In this document: positions 23,599 to 32,229 of the stretch, piece by piece
Layout of the letters: the number at the start of each line of letters is the position of its first letter
Position numbering within the stretch: the first letter of the stretch is position 1
Program-made: the position numbers and the translations under genes
Assembly: GCF_003816055.1 (NCBI RefSeq)
Contig: NZ_CP033906.1
Coordinates: 3,720,001 to 3,784,000 of the forward strand
Length of the DNA stretch: 64,000 bases
DNA from: Bacillus sp. FJAT-42376
Lineage (GTDB): Bacteria > Bacillota > Bacilli > Bacillales > Bacillaceae
Direction of reading: 5' to 3'
The notes under the pieces: model-generated
The model's input: the letters and a program-made list of their open reading frames with translations, nothing else
What the model was told of the DNA's origin: nothing
Database searches by the model: none

Positions 23599-25369
23599 TA
23601 AATCTTTTTTTAGCTTCTTCAATTGGATCGAGCGGGAGACGAATGGTGACCGTTGTTCCTTTACCCAATTCACTCTCAAATTGAATGCTGCCTCTGTGCT
23701 CCTCTTTTACAATTTTATAGCAGACAGTCAGTCCAAGACCGGTACCGCGCTCTTTTGTTGTAAAAAATGGTTCACCCAGCTTCTCAATCCGTTCTGGTTC
23801 AATCCCTGAACCCTCATCCTTTAATACGAACTGAGCGGCTCCATCTCCCGTCATGAAGCAGTCAATAGACATGGTTCCGCCGAACTCCATCGCTTCGATC
23901 GAGTTTTTAATTAAATTCATAAACACTTGTTTTAAATGATTTTTGTTGCACATGATTGACATTTCAGGGTCCGCTTGGACCATGAACTGAACATAGGAAG
24001 CTTTAGCGGATTCCTCCATCAGCAGGATGACATCCTCCAATATTTCTGCGGCTTTCTCTTCTTTAAACGATTTTCCCTGAGGCTTTGCAATGAGCAAAAG
24101 CTCATCGATTACCTCGTTAATCCGGTCAATCTCCTCCGCCATAACGCGGAGATGATTTTTATGCTTTGAATGATCATCTTCACCTAAAAACTGTACAAAT
24201 CCTTTGAGAGAGGTAAGCGGATTTCGAATTTCGTGGGCCACTCCTGCTGCAAGCTCCCCCACAACACTCATCTTTTCCGCCTTTAGTATGAGTTCTTCAT
24301 CGCGCTTTCTTTGACTGATATCTGTACCTATGCACAAGATCAGCTGCTTCCCGAGAAGTTTTACGGGGATTTTCAGCACCTCTATCCACCTTGTCTCACC
24401 TTTCAGATCTACAATTTTTTCAAGTTTTTCATATCTCGGCTTTATTCCGAGAAGCACCTTTTTCTCTTCCATCTCAATCTTTACAGCCTGAACACTTCGC
24501 GGATTTAACTCAAGGTCCGTTTTATAGAGGATTCCCTCCGCTTCTGTGTTATAAAGAGAGGCCATTGCATCATTTACGATTATAAATTGATGATCTTCAT
24601 TTTTCACATAAATATAGTTGGGATTAAGGTTCATAATGGTATGAAGGAGGTTTTTCTGTTCCTTTAATCCCCGGTTCAAATTCTGGATTACTCCTATAAA
24701 GATAAGCAGAGAAAGCAGGACAGAAGAAAACCCCGAAATAAAAAGGGGGAGAATTTTATATCCGCTCAAAAGACCGATGCTGATTACCGTAAAAATGGTA
24801 ATGCTCAAATAAAAACTGAATAGCCGATGTTCCTTCACTGTTAGAAAGAGGGATACAAAGATCAGAATAAAGGCCATCACAAGGGTGAACGACGTATTCA
24901 ATAAAAACAGCCATTGCCCGTCTCCAAAGACGGGATAATAGTGGATTGGAAAATGCCTGCCCATTCTATATATTTCCAAACCTTTAATTCCCAGCTCTGT
25001 ATTGCTTACCGCATATGCTGCGATGCTCACTAATAAGGAGAATGTAACTAAAAGCCGAAGCACCCAAACGGAATATTTGCCGGAGAGGAAATGGATTTTA
25101 CTGTAGCGGGTAAGAAGAATATACAATAAATAACAAACGACTGGAAAGGTAAAGATCAGCCCGCATCGAAAGAGTGAAAAATAGCGTTGAGCTGTCTCGG
25201 GCGGAAACAGTCCCACTCCATATAGAATCGATAAATCAAATTGCCATATACCGAGCAGCAGCAGAAAACTGACAGCAACGGCAAATAGAGGAGTGCGATT
25301 GTGAAAAAGAATCACAACACCTAATACGAAAGGGATAATCGCAATAATGGCCAGTAACGTAAAATACAT
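23594..25369 (-). CDS. Orphan sensor histidine kinase (sporulation-kinase type)
   Basis: This 591-residue kinase has about seven N-terminal membrane helices (residues 1-225), one PAS domain (about 240-360, with NLNPNYIYVKNEDHQFIIVN), and a HisKA/HATPase module with the histidine in GVAHEIRNPLTSLKGFVQF, an N box (LIKNSIEAM) and G boxes (DEGSGIEP, GTGLGLTVCYKIV). The HEIRNPLTxLKGFxQ H box is that of the KinA-KinE family, which phosphorylates Spo0F. No response regulator is adjacent, as expected for a phosphorelay input kinase. The 7TM head is unlike KinA, and its signal is unknown. Confidence 0.85.
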   Translation of the reverse strand: MYFTLLAIIAIIPFVLGVVILFHNRTPLFAVAVSFLLLLGIWQFDLSILYGVGLFPPETAQRYFSLFRCGLIFTFPVVCYLLYILLTRYSKIHFLSGKYSVWVLRLLVTFSLLVSIAAYAVSNTELGIKGLEIYRMGRHFPIHYYPVFGDGQWLFLLNTSFTLVMAFILIFVSLFLTVKEHRLFSFYLSITIFTVISIGLLSGYKILPLFISGFSSVLLSLLIFIGVIQNLNRGLKEQKNLLHTIMNLNPNYIYVKNEDHQFIIVNDAMASLYNTEAEGILYKTDLELNPRSVQAVKIEMEEKKVLLGIKPRYEKLEKIVDLKGETRWIEVLKIPVKLLGKQLILCIGTDISQRKRDEELILKAEKMSVVGELAAGVAHEIRNPLTSLKGFVQFLGEDDHSKHKNHLRVMAEEIDRINEVIDELLLIAKPQGKSFKEEKAAEILEDVILLMEESAKASYVQFMVQADPEMSIMCNKNHLKQVFMNLIKNSIEAMEFGGTMSIDCFMTGDGAAQFVLKDEGSGIEPERIEKLGEPFFTTKERGTGLGLTVCYKIVKEEHRGSIQFESELGKGTTVTIRLPLDPIEEAKKRFR

Positions 25370-25521
25370 AGTTTACACTCCATGGAATCTTTAAGAATTA
25401 GATTGCTGGAAATATGCCAGCATAGTATTCATTATAACAATGTACGACATCTTTCGCGCCCTTTGAACAAAACTTTTTTAAAATTCAAGTATTAATTTTT
25501 ACCAAATAAAAATCCGAATCA

Positions 25522-26130
25522 TTAGTCCCAGGAAAACCTCTCTTCCTTCCATGGGTCTCCATTCATGTGATATCCATTCTTTTCCCAGAATCCCGGATGA
25601 TTATGCTCTGTAAATTGAATTCCTCTCAGCCATTTGGCACTTTTCCAAAAATAAAGATGCGGGAAGACAGCCCGCAGCGGGTAGCCGTGCTCCGGAGTCA
25701 ATGGCTTTCCATCATGCGAGAGAGCAAGCAAGCTTGTATCTTTTAAAAAATCTTCCAAGGGGAGATTAGCCGTCCAGCCTTCTTCAGCGTGAAGAATAAC
25801 GAAACCTGCTTCCTTTTTCAATCCTGCCGCTTTTGCAACATCCCGTGTTCTTACACCTGTCCATAAATTATCCAATCTGGACCATCCGGTTACACAGTGA
25901 ATGTCGTTTGCTGCTGTTGACTGCGGGAAATCCAGCAAATCCTGATAGGTGAGCAGCAATGGGGTGTCCACCAAGCCGTATACTTGCAGATTCCACTTTT
26001 CTATTTCCGGATAATAGGGTACCGAACCTGCGTGCAGCACTGGAAATGTTTTTGTTACATGCTGATTAGGGGGAATCCGGTCCGAATCAGCATGTACTTT
26101 AGGTTTTCCGAAATACATATTCCTCACCAT
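25522..26130 (-). CDS. yuiH: Molybdopterin-dependent oxidoreductase YuiH
   Basis: The 202-residue sulfite-oxidase-fold protein has the Mo-ligating cysteine in DIHCVTGWSRLDNLWTGV, and VILHAEEGWTANLPLE and TPEHGYPLRAVFPHLYFWKS are typical. It has no signal peptide, unlike E. coli MsrP (YedY), and no membrane partner nearby. Its substrate is not known. The start may be at codon 1 (26130) or codon 5 (26118, MYFGKPKVH). A BirA-type operator lies only 8 bp upstream of codon 1. Confidence 0.85.
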   Translation of the reverse strand: MVRNMYFGKPKVHADSDRIPPNQHVTKTFPVLHAGSVPYYPEIEKWNLQVYGLVDTPLLLTYQDLLDFPQSTAANDIHCVTGWSRLDNLWTGVRTRDVAKAAGLKKEAGFVILHAEEGWTANLPLEDFLKDTSLLALSHDGKPLTPEHGYPLRAVFPHLYFWKSAKWLRGIQFTEHNHPGFWEKNGYHMNGDPWKEERFSWD

Positions 26131-26137
26131 CCTCTTA

Positions 26138-26166
26138 TGTTAACCTTAAAATAAACATTGTTGACA
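26138..26166. promoter_or_regulatory. BirA-type biotin operator between yuiH and bioY
   Basis: TGTTAAC (26138-26144) and GTTGACA (26160-26166), separated by 15 bases, match the BirA operator pattern TTGTTAAC-N15-GTTAACAA. The right half contains the TTGACA expected as the bioY -35 element. In B. subtilis the orthologous gene yuiG is under BirA control. Confidence 0.8.
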
Positions 26167-26227
26167 ATGATCTTTTCATCTATTAGTCTATATATAAAAG
26201 TCTATTGGTGTAAAGGAGATTGTTGGT

Positions 26228-26821
26228 ATGGGTAGAAGATTTCAGACGGTTGATTTAGTTTATGCCGGTATGTTTGCCGCTTTAATGGCTGTTGGGGCAA
26301 ACTTAACCTCATGGGTGCCTTTTCTGCAGGTTGCAGGAATTCCGCTTTCCATGGCTCCATTTTTCTGTGTCCTCGCAGGTCTTTTGCTCGGGAGCCGTCT
26401 CGGCGCTTTATCAATGACCGTTTATGCTTTAATTGGTGCAGCAGGGGCCCCGGTCTTTGCGGGATTTTCATCAGGATTGGGCGTACTATTTGGAAAATCC
26501 GGCGGATTTATTATTTCCTACATATTAGCGGCATATGCAGCAGGGAAAATTGTTGAATGGAATAAGAACCCGAAGCTTCCTGTCTTTATGGCCGCCGCTT
26601 TTGCTGGAATTGTTGTGATGTACGTTTTTGGAACGACTTATATGTATGCAATCATCAATTATGTCTTGGGAGCAAAACTTTCTTACCTGGCTTCATGGCA
26701 GATTATGGCGTGGTTTGCCGTAAAAGATATTGTATTTACGATTTTCGCTGCAATAATCACTCCCCGTATTTATCATCAGATTAAAAAAGGGTCAGGTCAA
26801 ATAAAGCACAAGGCAGCATAA
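26228..26821 (+). CDS. bioY: BioY biotin transporter substrate-binding subunit
   Basis: The 197-residue polytopic S-component of an ECF-type biotin importer has the BioY pattern: about six helices, AGIPLSMAPFFCVLAGLLLG near residue 37, GGFIISYILAAYAAGKIVEW, and FVKD-like WFAVKDIVFTIFAAII near the C-terminus. BioY binds biotin and works alone or with a shared EcfAT module. It matches B. subtilis YuiG. AAAGGAGATTGTTGGT precedes the ATG. Confidence 0.9.
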   Translation: MGRRFQTVDLVYAGMFAALMAVGANLTSWVPFLQVAGIPLSMAPFFCVLAGLLLGSRLGALSMTVYALIGAAGAPVFAGFSSGLGVLFGKSGGFIISYILAAYAAGKIVEWNKNPKLPVFMAAAFAGIVVMYVFGTTYMYAIINYVLGAKLSYLASWQIMAWFAVKDIVFTIFAAIITPRIYHQIKKGSGQIKHKAA

Positions 26822-26837
26822 ACCGGCAAGACTTTCA

Positions 26838-26872
26838 AAAAAGGGAGACGCATGCTAAGCGTTTCCCTTTTT
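26838..26872 (+). terminator. bioY terminator of the GAAACGC type
   Basis: GGGAGACGC-ATGCTAA-GCGTTTCCC followed by TTTTT. The stem sequence is nearly the same as in the hairpins at 14.5, 49.98 and 60.5 kb. Confidence 0.8.
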
Positions 26873-26884
26873 ACGTTTTGAAGT

Positions 26885-27075
26885 GTATGTCAAGCTAATG
26901 AAAACGGAATGAGGCGATCCTGCCGTAACCGGCAACAGGTGTGACCCCGCAGCTGGGAATCCAGGAGAAGGCTTACCGCCCGCAGCGCAGACTTAATAGA
27001 GCGCTGTCCAGAAATGAGGCTCATGACCCCTCTATCTCCCCCGATGTATTCAGAAGTGCATTTCATTCCTGAACT
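26885..27075 (-). repeat. Possible degenerate repeat copy in a long gene-free gap
   Basis: The 490-bp gap between bioY and the 54-aa gene has no supported gene before 27315. Fragments such as CCGCAGCTGGGAATCCAGGA and CGCCCGCAGCGCAGACTT resemble the dispersed GC-rich repeat in reverse orientation, but divergence is high. Confidence 0.3.
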
Positions 27076-27314
27076 CTTCACCAGTGGAACTTGCTTTTGG
27101 CTGACTCACTTGAAAAACTCCCCCCCTACACTGATTAACAATGGCTCTATATAACGATTTGCTCTCCCCCCGCATAGAATAAAAAGACTTTCCCAAGCAA
27201 AATGGGTTGAATTACCTTGGAAATTGATGTACTCTATAAACTATTGCCGTGGAAGTATAAATAGATTTCCAACTTGGCATACTGCAAGTAAAGGATTAAA
27301 AAGAGGTGAAGATC

Positions 27315-27479
27315 ATGTCTGGATTAGCGATTAAACGCTATTTTCTGAGTGAGCTGGACCGCGAACAATATGAAATTGAAGTATTAAATCACACCCCATC
27401 CGCAGCCGATTATTTGTTCGATTGGGACGACGCTGAACTCATCAGCGAATGGAAAAACATTCGCCCACAAGCACAATAA
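27315..27479 (+). CDS. Hypothetical acidic small protein (54 aa)
   Basis: The ATG at 27315 follows AAGAGGTGAAGATC, a strong ribosome-binding site. The product starts MSGLAIKRYFLSELDREQYE and ends EWKNIRPQAQ. It has no membrane segment, is rich in acidic and aromatic residues (DYLFDWDDAELI), and is followed by a terminator. No family is recognised. The strong signals on both sides make a real monocistronic gene likely. Confidence 0.7.
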   Translation: MSGLAIKRYFLSELDREQYEIEVLNHTPSAADYLFDWDDAELISEWKNIRPQAQ

Positions 27480-27483
27480 TAAG

Positions 27484-27518
27484 ATAGACTGCCGGAAATC
27501 CGGCAGTCTTTTATTTTG
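27484..27518 (+). terminator. Terminator of the 54-aa gene
   Basis: AGACTGCCGG-AAAT-CCGGCAGTCT followed by TTTATTTT. Confidence 0.85.
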
Positions 27519-27566
27519 TCCATTTCCAAAATCAGCACAGGATCATCCGGCTTAAACAAAAGGCCC

Positions 27567-27718
27567 TGTTAAAGCCTGAAATTTTCTTTAACACCTGTCG
27601 ATTAGAGCGGAAAGCGCGAGACTCCGGGCGATAGCAGCGGGACAGATGAAACCACGCAGGCCCGCCCAAGGATAAGCGAGTGCCTGCTAGCTGCAATCGA
27701 CAGCCAAGTTTAACAAAT
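27567..27718 (-). repeat. Dispersed GC-rich intergenic repeat, minus-orientation copy
   Basis: On the minus strand it begins GTTAAACTTGGCTGTCGATT and contains CTGTCCCGCTGCTATCGCCC and GGAGTCTCGCGCTTTCCGCT, matching in order the copy at 55.3 kb. It lies immediately downstream of the yuiF terminator. Confidence 0.75.
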
Positions 27719-27754
27719 GAAAAAAGAGCCCCTAGAGAAGGCTCTTTTTTCAAC
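27719..27754 (-). terminator. yuiF terminator
   Basis: AAAAAAGAGCC-N10-GGCTCTTTTTT stem just past yuiF and abutting the dispersed repeat. Confidence 0.75.
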
Positions 27755-27805
27755 ATGGCTTTACAGAGATTTATATAAAGTCTGGATGCCAGACCATATA
27801 CCAAA

Positions 27806-29134
27806 TTATAGAACCATGGCAGCGATCCATCCAAAGAGGATGAGTGGAACATTATATAAAATAAATGTCGGGACTACAGTATCCCAAATATGATCATGCT
27901 GCCCATCCGCATTGAGTCCGGATGTCGGTCCAAGCGTACTGTCCGATACCGGAGAACCGGCATCACCAAGTGCCCCTGCAGTACCAATAATCGCAATTGT
28001 TGCCAGAGGACTGAACCCAAGGCTAATGCATAGAGGTACGAAGAGCGAAGTAATAATGGGTACGGTAGAGAAAGAAGATCCTATTCCCATAGTGACCAGC
28101 AGACCGACTACTAACATAAGCAGCGCAGCCAAAGACTGATTATCACCGATTATTTCAGAGGCGCTTTTCACCATTGTTTCAATGTGCCCTGTCTTTTCCA
28201 TTACACTGGCAAATCCAGAGGCAGCAAGCATGACGAATCCGATAAAGGCCATCATTTGCATTCCTTTTGTCAATACCTGATCCGCTTCTTTCCACTTCAT
28301 TGCACCTGTTACATAAAGGACGGCTATTCCTGCAAGAGCCCCAAAAATCATACCGCCTTCAATTTCCAGCTTAGAAAGGTACAGCTGGACAGCAAGGGAT
28401 ATAACAATGGCTGCTGCAGCAAAGCTCAGCGTCTTTTTTGAATAAGCTACAGCCTCGGCTCCAGTTATTTCTTTATCCTCGTATACTCTTTTCTTTCGAT
28501 AAATAATGAACGCAAGGATCAGACCCGTTACCATCCCTAAGGAAGGAATCATCATCGCCTCTGGAATCTGCGATAACTTAATAGAGAGACCTGCCTCCTT
28601 CATATTATCTCTCAAAATACCGTGGAAAATGGCACCGAATCCAGCTTGTACATACATATAAGGAGTGATTAATCCAAAGGTCATCACTGCCGCCACAAGC
28701 CTTCTGTCAATCTGCAGCTGGTTGAATATTTTTAATAATGGCGGTATCAGAACCGGTATAAAGGCAATGTGAACCGGCACTATATTTTGAGATGAGATTG
28801 AGATAAGCAAAATGATAAATAAGATCAAAACCTTGGATAATGTTTTTCGATTCGATTCGCCTTCTTTGCCGACAAGCTTGATCGCAAAATGCACCATGGC
28901 ATCAGGCAGTCCTGTTTTCGTCAACGCCACCGCAAACGCTCCAAGAGAGGCATAGCTTAGAGCTACAGCAGCGTTTGCTCCCAATCCGCCGGTAAAGGCT
29001 TCCCCAATCGTTTTTATATCAAGCCCGCTTGCTAATCCGCCAGCCAGTGCTCCAATGATCAATGAAAAAACAACATTAACCCTGAACAGGCTTAACAGCA
29101 GCAGAACCACAACGGCTAAAATCACTGCATTCAT
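27806..29134 (-). CDS. yuiF: Na+/H+ antiporter-family transporter YuiF
   Basis: The product is about 442 residues from ATG 29134 (MNAVILAVVVLLLLSLFR), chosen over an upstream TTG because GGGGG lies eight bases before it. It is polytopic with about 11 helices and carries TGGLGANAAVALSYASLGAF, the GMGIGSSFSTVPI-like loop and the GDAGSPVSDSTLGPTSGLN motif of the NhaC-like/YuiF group. Members are annotated as antiporters or amino-acid transporters; the substrate is not certain. Confidence 0.85.
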   Translation of the reverse strand: MNAVILAVVVLLLLSLFRVNVVFSLIIGALAGGLASGLDIKTIGEAFTGGLGANAAVALSYASLGAFAVALTKTGLPDAMVHFAIKLVGKEGESNRKTLSKVLILFIILLISISSQNIVPVHIAFIPVLIPPLLKIFNQLQIDRRLVAAVMTFGLITPYMYVQAGFGAIFHGILRDNMKEAGLSIKLSQIPEAMMIPSLGMVTGLILAFIIYRKKRVYEDKEITGAEAVAYSKKTLSFAAAAIVISLAVQLYLSKLEIEGGMIFGALAGIAVLYVTGAMKWKEADQVLTKGMQMMAFIGFVMLAASGFASVMEKTGHIETMVKSASEIIGDNQSLAALLMLVVGLLVTMGIGSSFSTVPIITSLFVPLCISLGFSPLATIAIIGTAGALGDAGSPVSDSTLGPTSGLNADGQHDHIWDTVVPTFILYNVPLILFGWIAAMVL

Positions 29135-29269
29135 TCCGTAAACCCCCAAAACACTTTAGTTTGCTAATATGGTAGAGCAATAAATAACATGCACTTAAAT
29201 TATCACATTTTGACGAAACCTGTCAACGATTTGTTTTATCACATTAGCAGAGTAAAGTATTAATACACA

Positions 29270-29304
29270 GAAAAGGCTGAATCCCATTCGATTCAGCCTT
29301 TCCA
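29270..29304 (-). terminator. Terminator of the Gly/Tyr-rich gene
   Basis: AAAGGCTGAATCGAATGGGA pairs back through TTCAGCCTTTT on the minus strand; it ends just before the stop of the Gly/Tyr-rich gene. Confidence 0.75.
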
Positions 29305-29640
29305 TTAATAATAGTAGGGGTATCCGTAATAGGGGTAATATGGATATCCATAACCATAACCATATCCATAATAAGGACTGAGAAGCGCTGAAGCAGCTAA
29401 TCCGCCTGCCAATCCCAAGGGAAAGCCATAGCCATAGCCGAAAGGTCCAAATCCATAACCAAACGGTCTGCCAAACCCAAAGCCGAAGGGTCTGCCGAAA
29501 CCAAATCCGAAAGGTCTCCCAAACCCTCCAAACCCAAATCCCGGTCTCCCGAATCCTCCAAATCCAAATCCCGGTCTCCCGAATCCTCCAAATCCAAAGG
29601 GCCGCCTCGTATCTTCATCTAAAATCAGCTGTTCACTCAA
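29305..29640 (-). CDS. Gly/Phe/Tyr-rich repeat protein, probably spore-associated
   Basis: The 111-residue product has a short acidic head (MSEQLILDEDTRRP) and then repeats of GFGGFGRP and RPFGFGFG (about residues 15-65). A short hydrophobic patch (LGLAGGLAASALL) follows, and the C-terminal tail is made of GYGYG and YPYY units. The DNA repeats in units near 30 bp. Such low-complexity aromatic/glycine proteins are common in Bacillus spore coats. GGAGG lies upstream of the ATG. Function is inferred from composition only. Confidence 0.7.
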   Translation of the reverse strand: MSEQLILDEDTRRPFGFGGFGRPGFGFGGFGRPGFGFGGFGRPFGFGFGRPFGFGFGRPFGYGFGPFGYGYGFPLGLAGGLAASALLSPYYGYGYGYGYPYYPYYGYPYYY

Positions 29641-29732
29641 TCACATAACCTCCATAACTCTTTCTGGGTATTCCTTCCTCCATATAAGTTATGCAGGCGG
29701 ATCGTCCAGAGAGTTAGGCGGAAGTCCTGTTT

Positions 29733-31223
29733 TTATGCTTCAAAATTTTCCACAAATGTTGCAAGGGTTCTGGCCATAACGCCTGTGCCGCCTGAAGGCC
29801 CGAGGAGAGTTTCTTTCGCTGTAACGGATGTTCCTGCAATATCCAGGTGTACCCATGGAGTCTCCTCAGCAAATTCCTTTAAAAACGCAGCGGCCATAAT
29901 GGCGTGTCCTTCTCTGCCGGGAGAATTGCTTAAATCGGCCATTTTACTGCTTTTTACCCTTTTCGTATCCTTTTCTGTAATCGGGAGCAGCCACATTGGT
30001 TCTCCACATTCTTTAGATGCTGATGATACTTGCTCAAAAAGCTTTTCGTTATTTGTCGTTGCTCCTGTCATCTCATTGCCAAGGGCGACGATGACTCCTC
30101 CTGTTAATGTTGCCACATCCACCAGATGAGTGGCTCCATGATGTTTCGCATATGTAATGGCATCTGCCAGTACCAGCCGGCCTTCTGCATCTGTATTCAG
30201 TATTTCAATGGTTTTTCCGTTCATGGACACAATCACATCATCTGGTTTGAAAGCCGTTCCTGAAATCACATTGTCGGTTGATGGAATAACGGCTACGACA
30301 TTTTGTTCAGGCTTCAGCTCACCAATGATCTCCATTGCTCCTAAAACAGCTGCAGCTCCTCCCATATCGGTTTTCATTCCAACTATTCCTGATTTTGTTT
30401 TAATGGAATATCCGCCCGTGTCAAACGTGATTCCTTTTCCGACAAGACCAAGTGTTTCCTCGCGATCTTCACTCCCGGTGTACTTAAGGACAATCATTTT
30501 CGGCGGTTCAGCTGAACCCTGGCTGACCGCTAGCATGGCGCCCATCCCAAGCTTTTGCATCTCTTCTTTATCCAGTATTTCACATTCAAAGCCATACTGG
30601 TCTGAAAGACGTTTCGCATGCTCGGCAAGTTCAGTTGCTGTAAGAATGTTGGACGGCATATTAACGAGTGTCCTTGCCGAGTTTGTGCCTTTTCCATGCG
30701 CAGAACCGACAAACAATGCTGCCCTGATTTCTGCCGGATCTTCTTTGGTTATAATGGTCACCTGTGTAATGTTTTTCTCCGGTTCATTTGATTTGTGCTT
30801 ATAGTCTTTAATCTTATAGGCTGCTAATTCAAGTGCTTCAGCAAGACTATGCGCAGCTTCCAGACTATTCAGATTTTCAGAGGTGAATGAATCTAAATCA
30901 ACAGCTGCTTCCGTTTTTTTATCTGCAAGCAGACGTTTCACGATTTGGCCGAACGTTTCTCTTGCCGCTTCAAAGTTCCAGTCCTTCTCTCTGCCTAATC
31001 CTGAAATATACATCCTCTTCATGCCGGTTTTTCCAAGCGGGAAAATTTTAGAAAGAGACATAGCGTCTGAGCGGATGTCTCCCTCTTTAATAAGGGATGT
31101 AACTTGACCTTCAAGACTGCCGTCCAAGTCCGCAAGTGTCCCCTGCAAAGGCTGTGTTTTTTTAAATAAACCCGTAATGACGGTCTCTTCATTTCCTGTC
31201 AGTGCTTCATAAACGTTAAACAT
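29733..31223 (-). CDS. pepA: Leucyl aminopeptidase (M17), YuiE
   Basis: This 496-residue cytosol aminopeptidase has the M17 signature [13 protein letters not shown] near residue 345, a lysine in [14 protein letters not shown], the aspartate in [13 protein letters not shown] and a C-terminal [11 protein letters not shown] segment. The two-zinc metallopeptidase removes N-terminal residues during peptide turnover. The N-terminal third is the usual divergent macro-like domain. AAAGGAGGAAATC precedes the ATG. It lies 33 bp downstream of the DUF309 gene on the same strand and may be co-transcribed with it. Confidence 0.93.
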   Translation of the reverse strand: MFNVYEALTGNEETVITGLFKKTQPLQGTLADLDGSLEGQVTSLIKEGDIRSDAMSLSKIFPLGKTGMKRMYISGLGREKDWNFEAARETFGQIVKRLLADKKTEAAVDLDSFTSENLNSLEAAHSLAEALELAAYKIKDYKHKSNEPEKNITQVTIITKEDPAEIRAALFVGSAHGKGTNSARTLVNMPSNILTATELAEHAKRLSDQYGFECEILDKEEMQKLGMGAMLAVSQGSAEPPKMIVLKYTGSEDREETLGLVGKGITFDTGGYSIKTKSGIVGMKTDMGGAAAVLGAMEIIGELKPEQNVVAVIPSTDNVISGTAFKPDDVIVSMNGKTIEILNTDAEGRLVLADAITYAKHHGATHLVDVATLTGGVIVALGNEMTGATTNNEKLFEQVSSASKECGEPMWLLPITEKDTKRVKSSKMADLSNSPGREGHAIMAAAFLKEFAEETPWVHLDIAGTSVTAKETLLGPSGGTGVMARTLATFVENFEA

Positions 31224-31256
31224 TCTGATTTCCTCCTTTAATGGTTTCCAAACATG

Positions 31257-31631
31257 TCATTCCAGGTATAAAAAGAGCATGGGAAGCCTGGGCAGACTAT
31301 TCGTCATTTCAAACGGTATCTTATCAGGGACCTGTGGTATAATGAGTAAACAATTTTCCATGAAATGATGTACTTTTTCCAAATCCATTCCCCAGTGATG
31401 CGGACGGTAAGGCTGTATATATTGTCTGCCCGCAAGCATCATCGACCTTGTGCCTTTCAAATTGCCATAGCTGTAATGATAGAGGGCCACAGACATTTGC
31501 AGCAGTCCTTTTAAGAAAAGATTCGACTTGTCGGTCAGCCACATTTCCTCAAGGAGATCATGACAAGTGTAGTAATCACCTTCGTTAAAATGGATGAAGA
31601 ACTGGTAGTACTCTTCCGGATAAGCATCCAC
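31257..31631 (-). CDS. DUF309 family protein (YpuF-like)
   Basis: The 124-residue DUF309 protein has the family motif HFNEGDYYTCHDLLEEMW near the start, then FLKGLLQMSVALYHYSYGN and a GTRSMMLAGRQYI helix. It is a helical fold of unknown function widely conserved in Firmicutes; the conserved E-x-H/W residues look like a metal or ligand site. It diverges from yuiD. Confidence 0.85.
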   Translation of the reverse strand: MDAYPEEYYQFFIHFNEGDYYTCHDLLEEMWLTDKSNLFLKGLLQMSVALYHYSYGNLKGTRSMMLAGRQYIQPYRPHHWGMDLEKVHHFMENCLLIIPQVPDKIPFEMTNSLPRLPMLFLYLE

Positions 31632-31729
31632 AAAGCGATCCTCCTTCGCCTGATAGCTTTATTTTATCAGACCTGGGGAATTTAAACATAATGAAACCCT
31701 GATACATACGGAAGGCAGGAGAAGCCAAT

Positions 31730-32212
31730 ATGGATTTATTTTTTAATTTCCCCCTGATTGCAGCTCTGACCGCTATTTTCTTCGCACAGGTAGTCAAGGT
31801 CCCCATTCACTTTATAGCCATTAGAAAGTGGGATTGGTCTCTTGTCACCAGTACGGGCGGTATGCCCAGTTCGCATTCCGCTGCCGTCACTGCCCTAACA
31901 ACCGCAGTTGCGATTGAAGACGGCCTTGGTTCCACTCTGTTTGCGGTCTCAGCCATCTTCGCCGTTATCACCATGTTTGATGCAACCGGAGTAAGGCGCC
32001 ACGCAGGCGAACAGGCCACCGTTCTCAATAAACTGGTTATTGATTTTAACCGCTTTATGAAAGAAGCAAAAGACTGGCAGCAGACACAGGAGCAGGAGAA
32101 GCAGAAAAAACTGAAAGAATTGCTGGGCCACCAGCCGATTGAAGTATTTTTCGGAGGAATCACAGGAATCGTCCTTACACTTTTGATGCACTATCTTTTT
32201 TTCCAACTATAA
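31730..32212 (+). CDS. yuiD: Divergent PAP2-family membrane protein YuiD
   Basis: The 160-residue protein has four or five membrane helices and the motifs TGGMPSSHSAAVTALTTAV and MFDATGVRRHAGEQA, the signature of the DUF212/YuiD divergent PAP2 family. The serine-histidine and arginine-histidine pairs parallel the phosphatase motifs of lipid phosphatases, but the substrate is unknown. The next gene follows after 17 bp with its ribosome-binding site right at the yuiD stop. Confidence 0.88.
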   Translation: MDLFFNFPLIAALTAIFFAQVVKVPIHFIAIRKWDWSLVTSTGGMPSSHSAAVTALTTAVAIEDGLGSTLFAVSAIFAVITMFDATGVRRHAGEQATVLNKLVIDFNRFMKEAKDWQQTQEQEKQKKLKELLGHQPIEVFFGGITGIVLTLLMHYLFFQL

Positions 32213-32229
32213 ACCGGAGGTGAACCGCG

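Noticed and set aside
30157..30804. Plus-strand open frame opposite pepA
   Set aside because: Serine/proline-rich shadow of the M17 peptidase gene with no ribosome-binding site.
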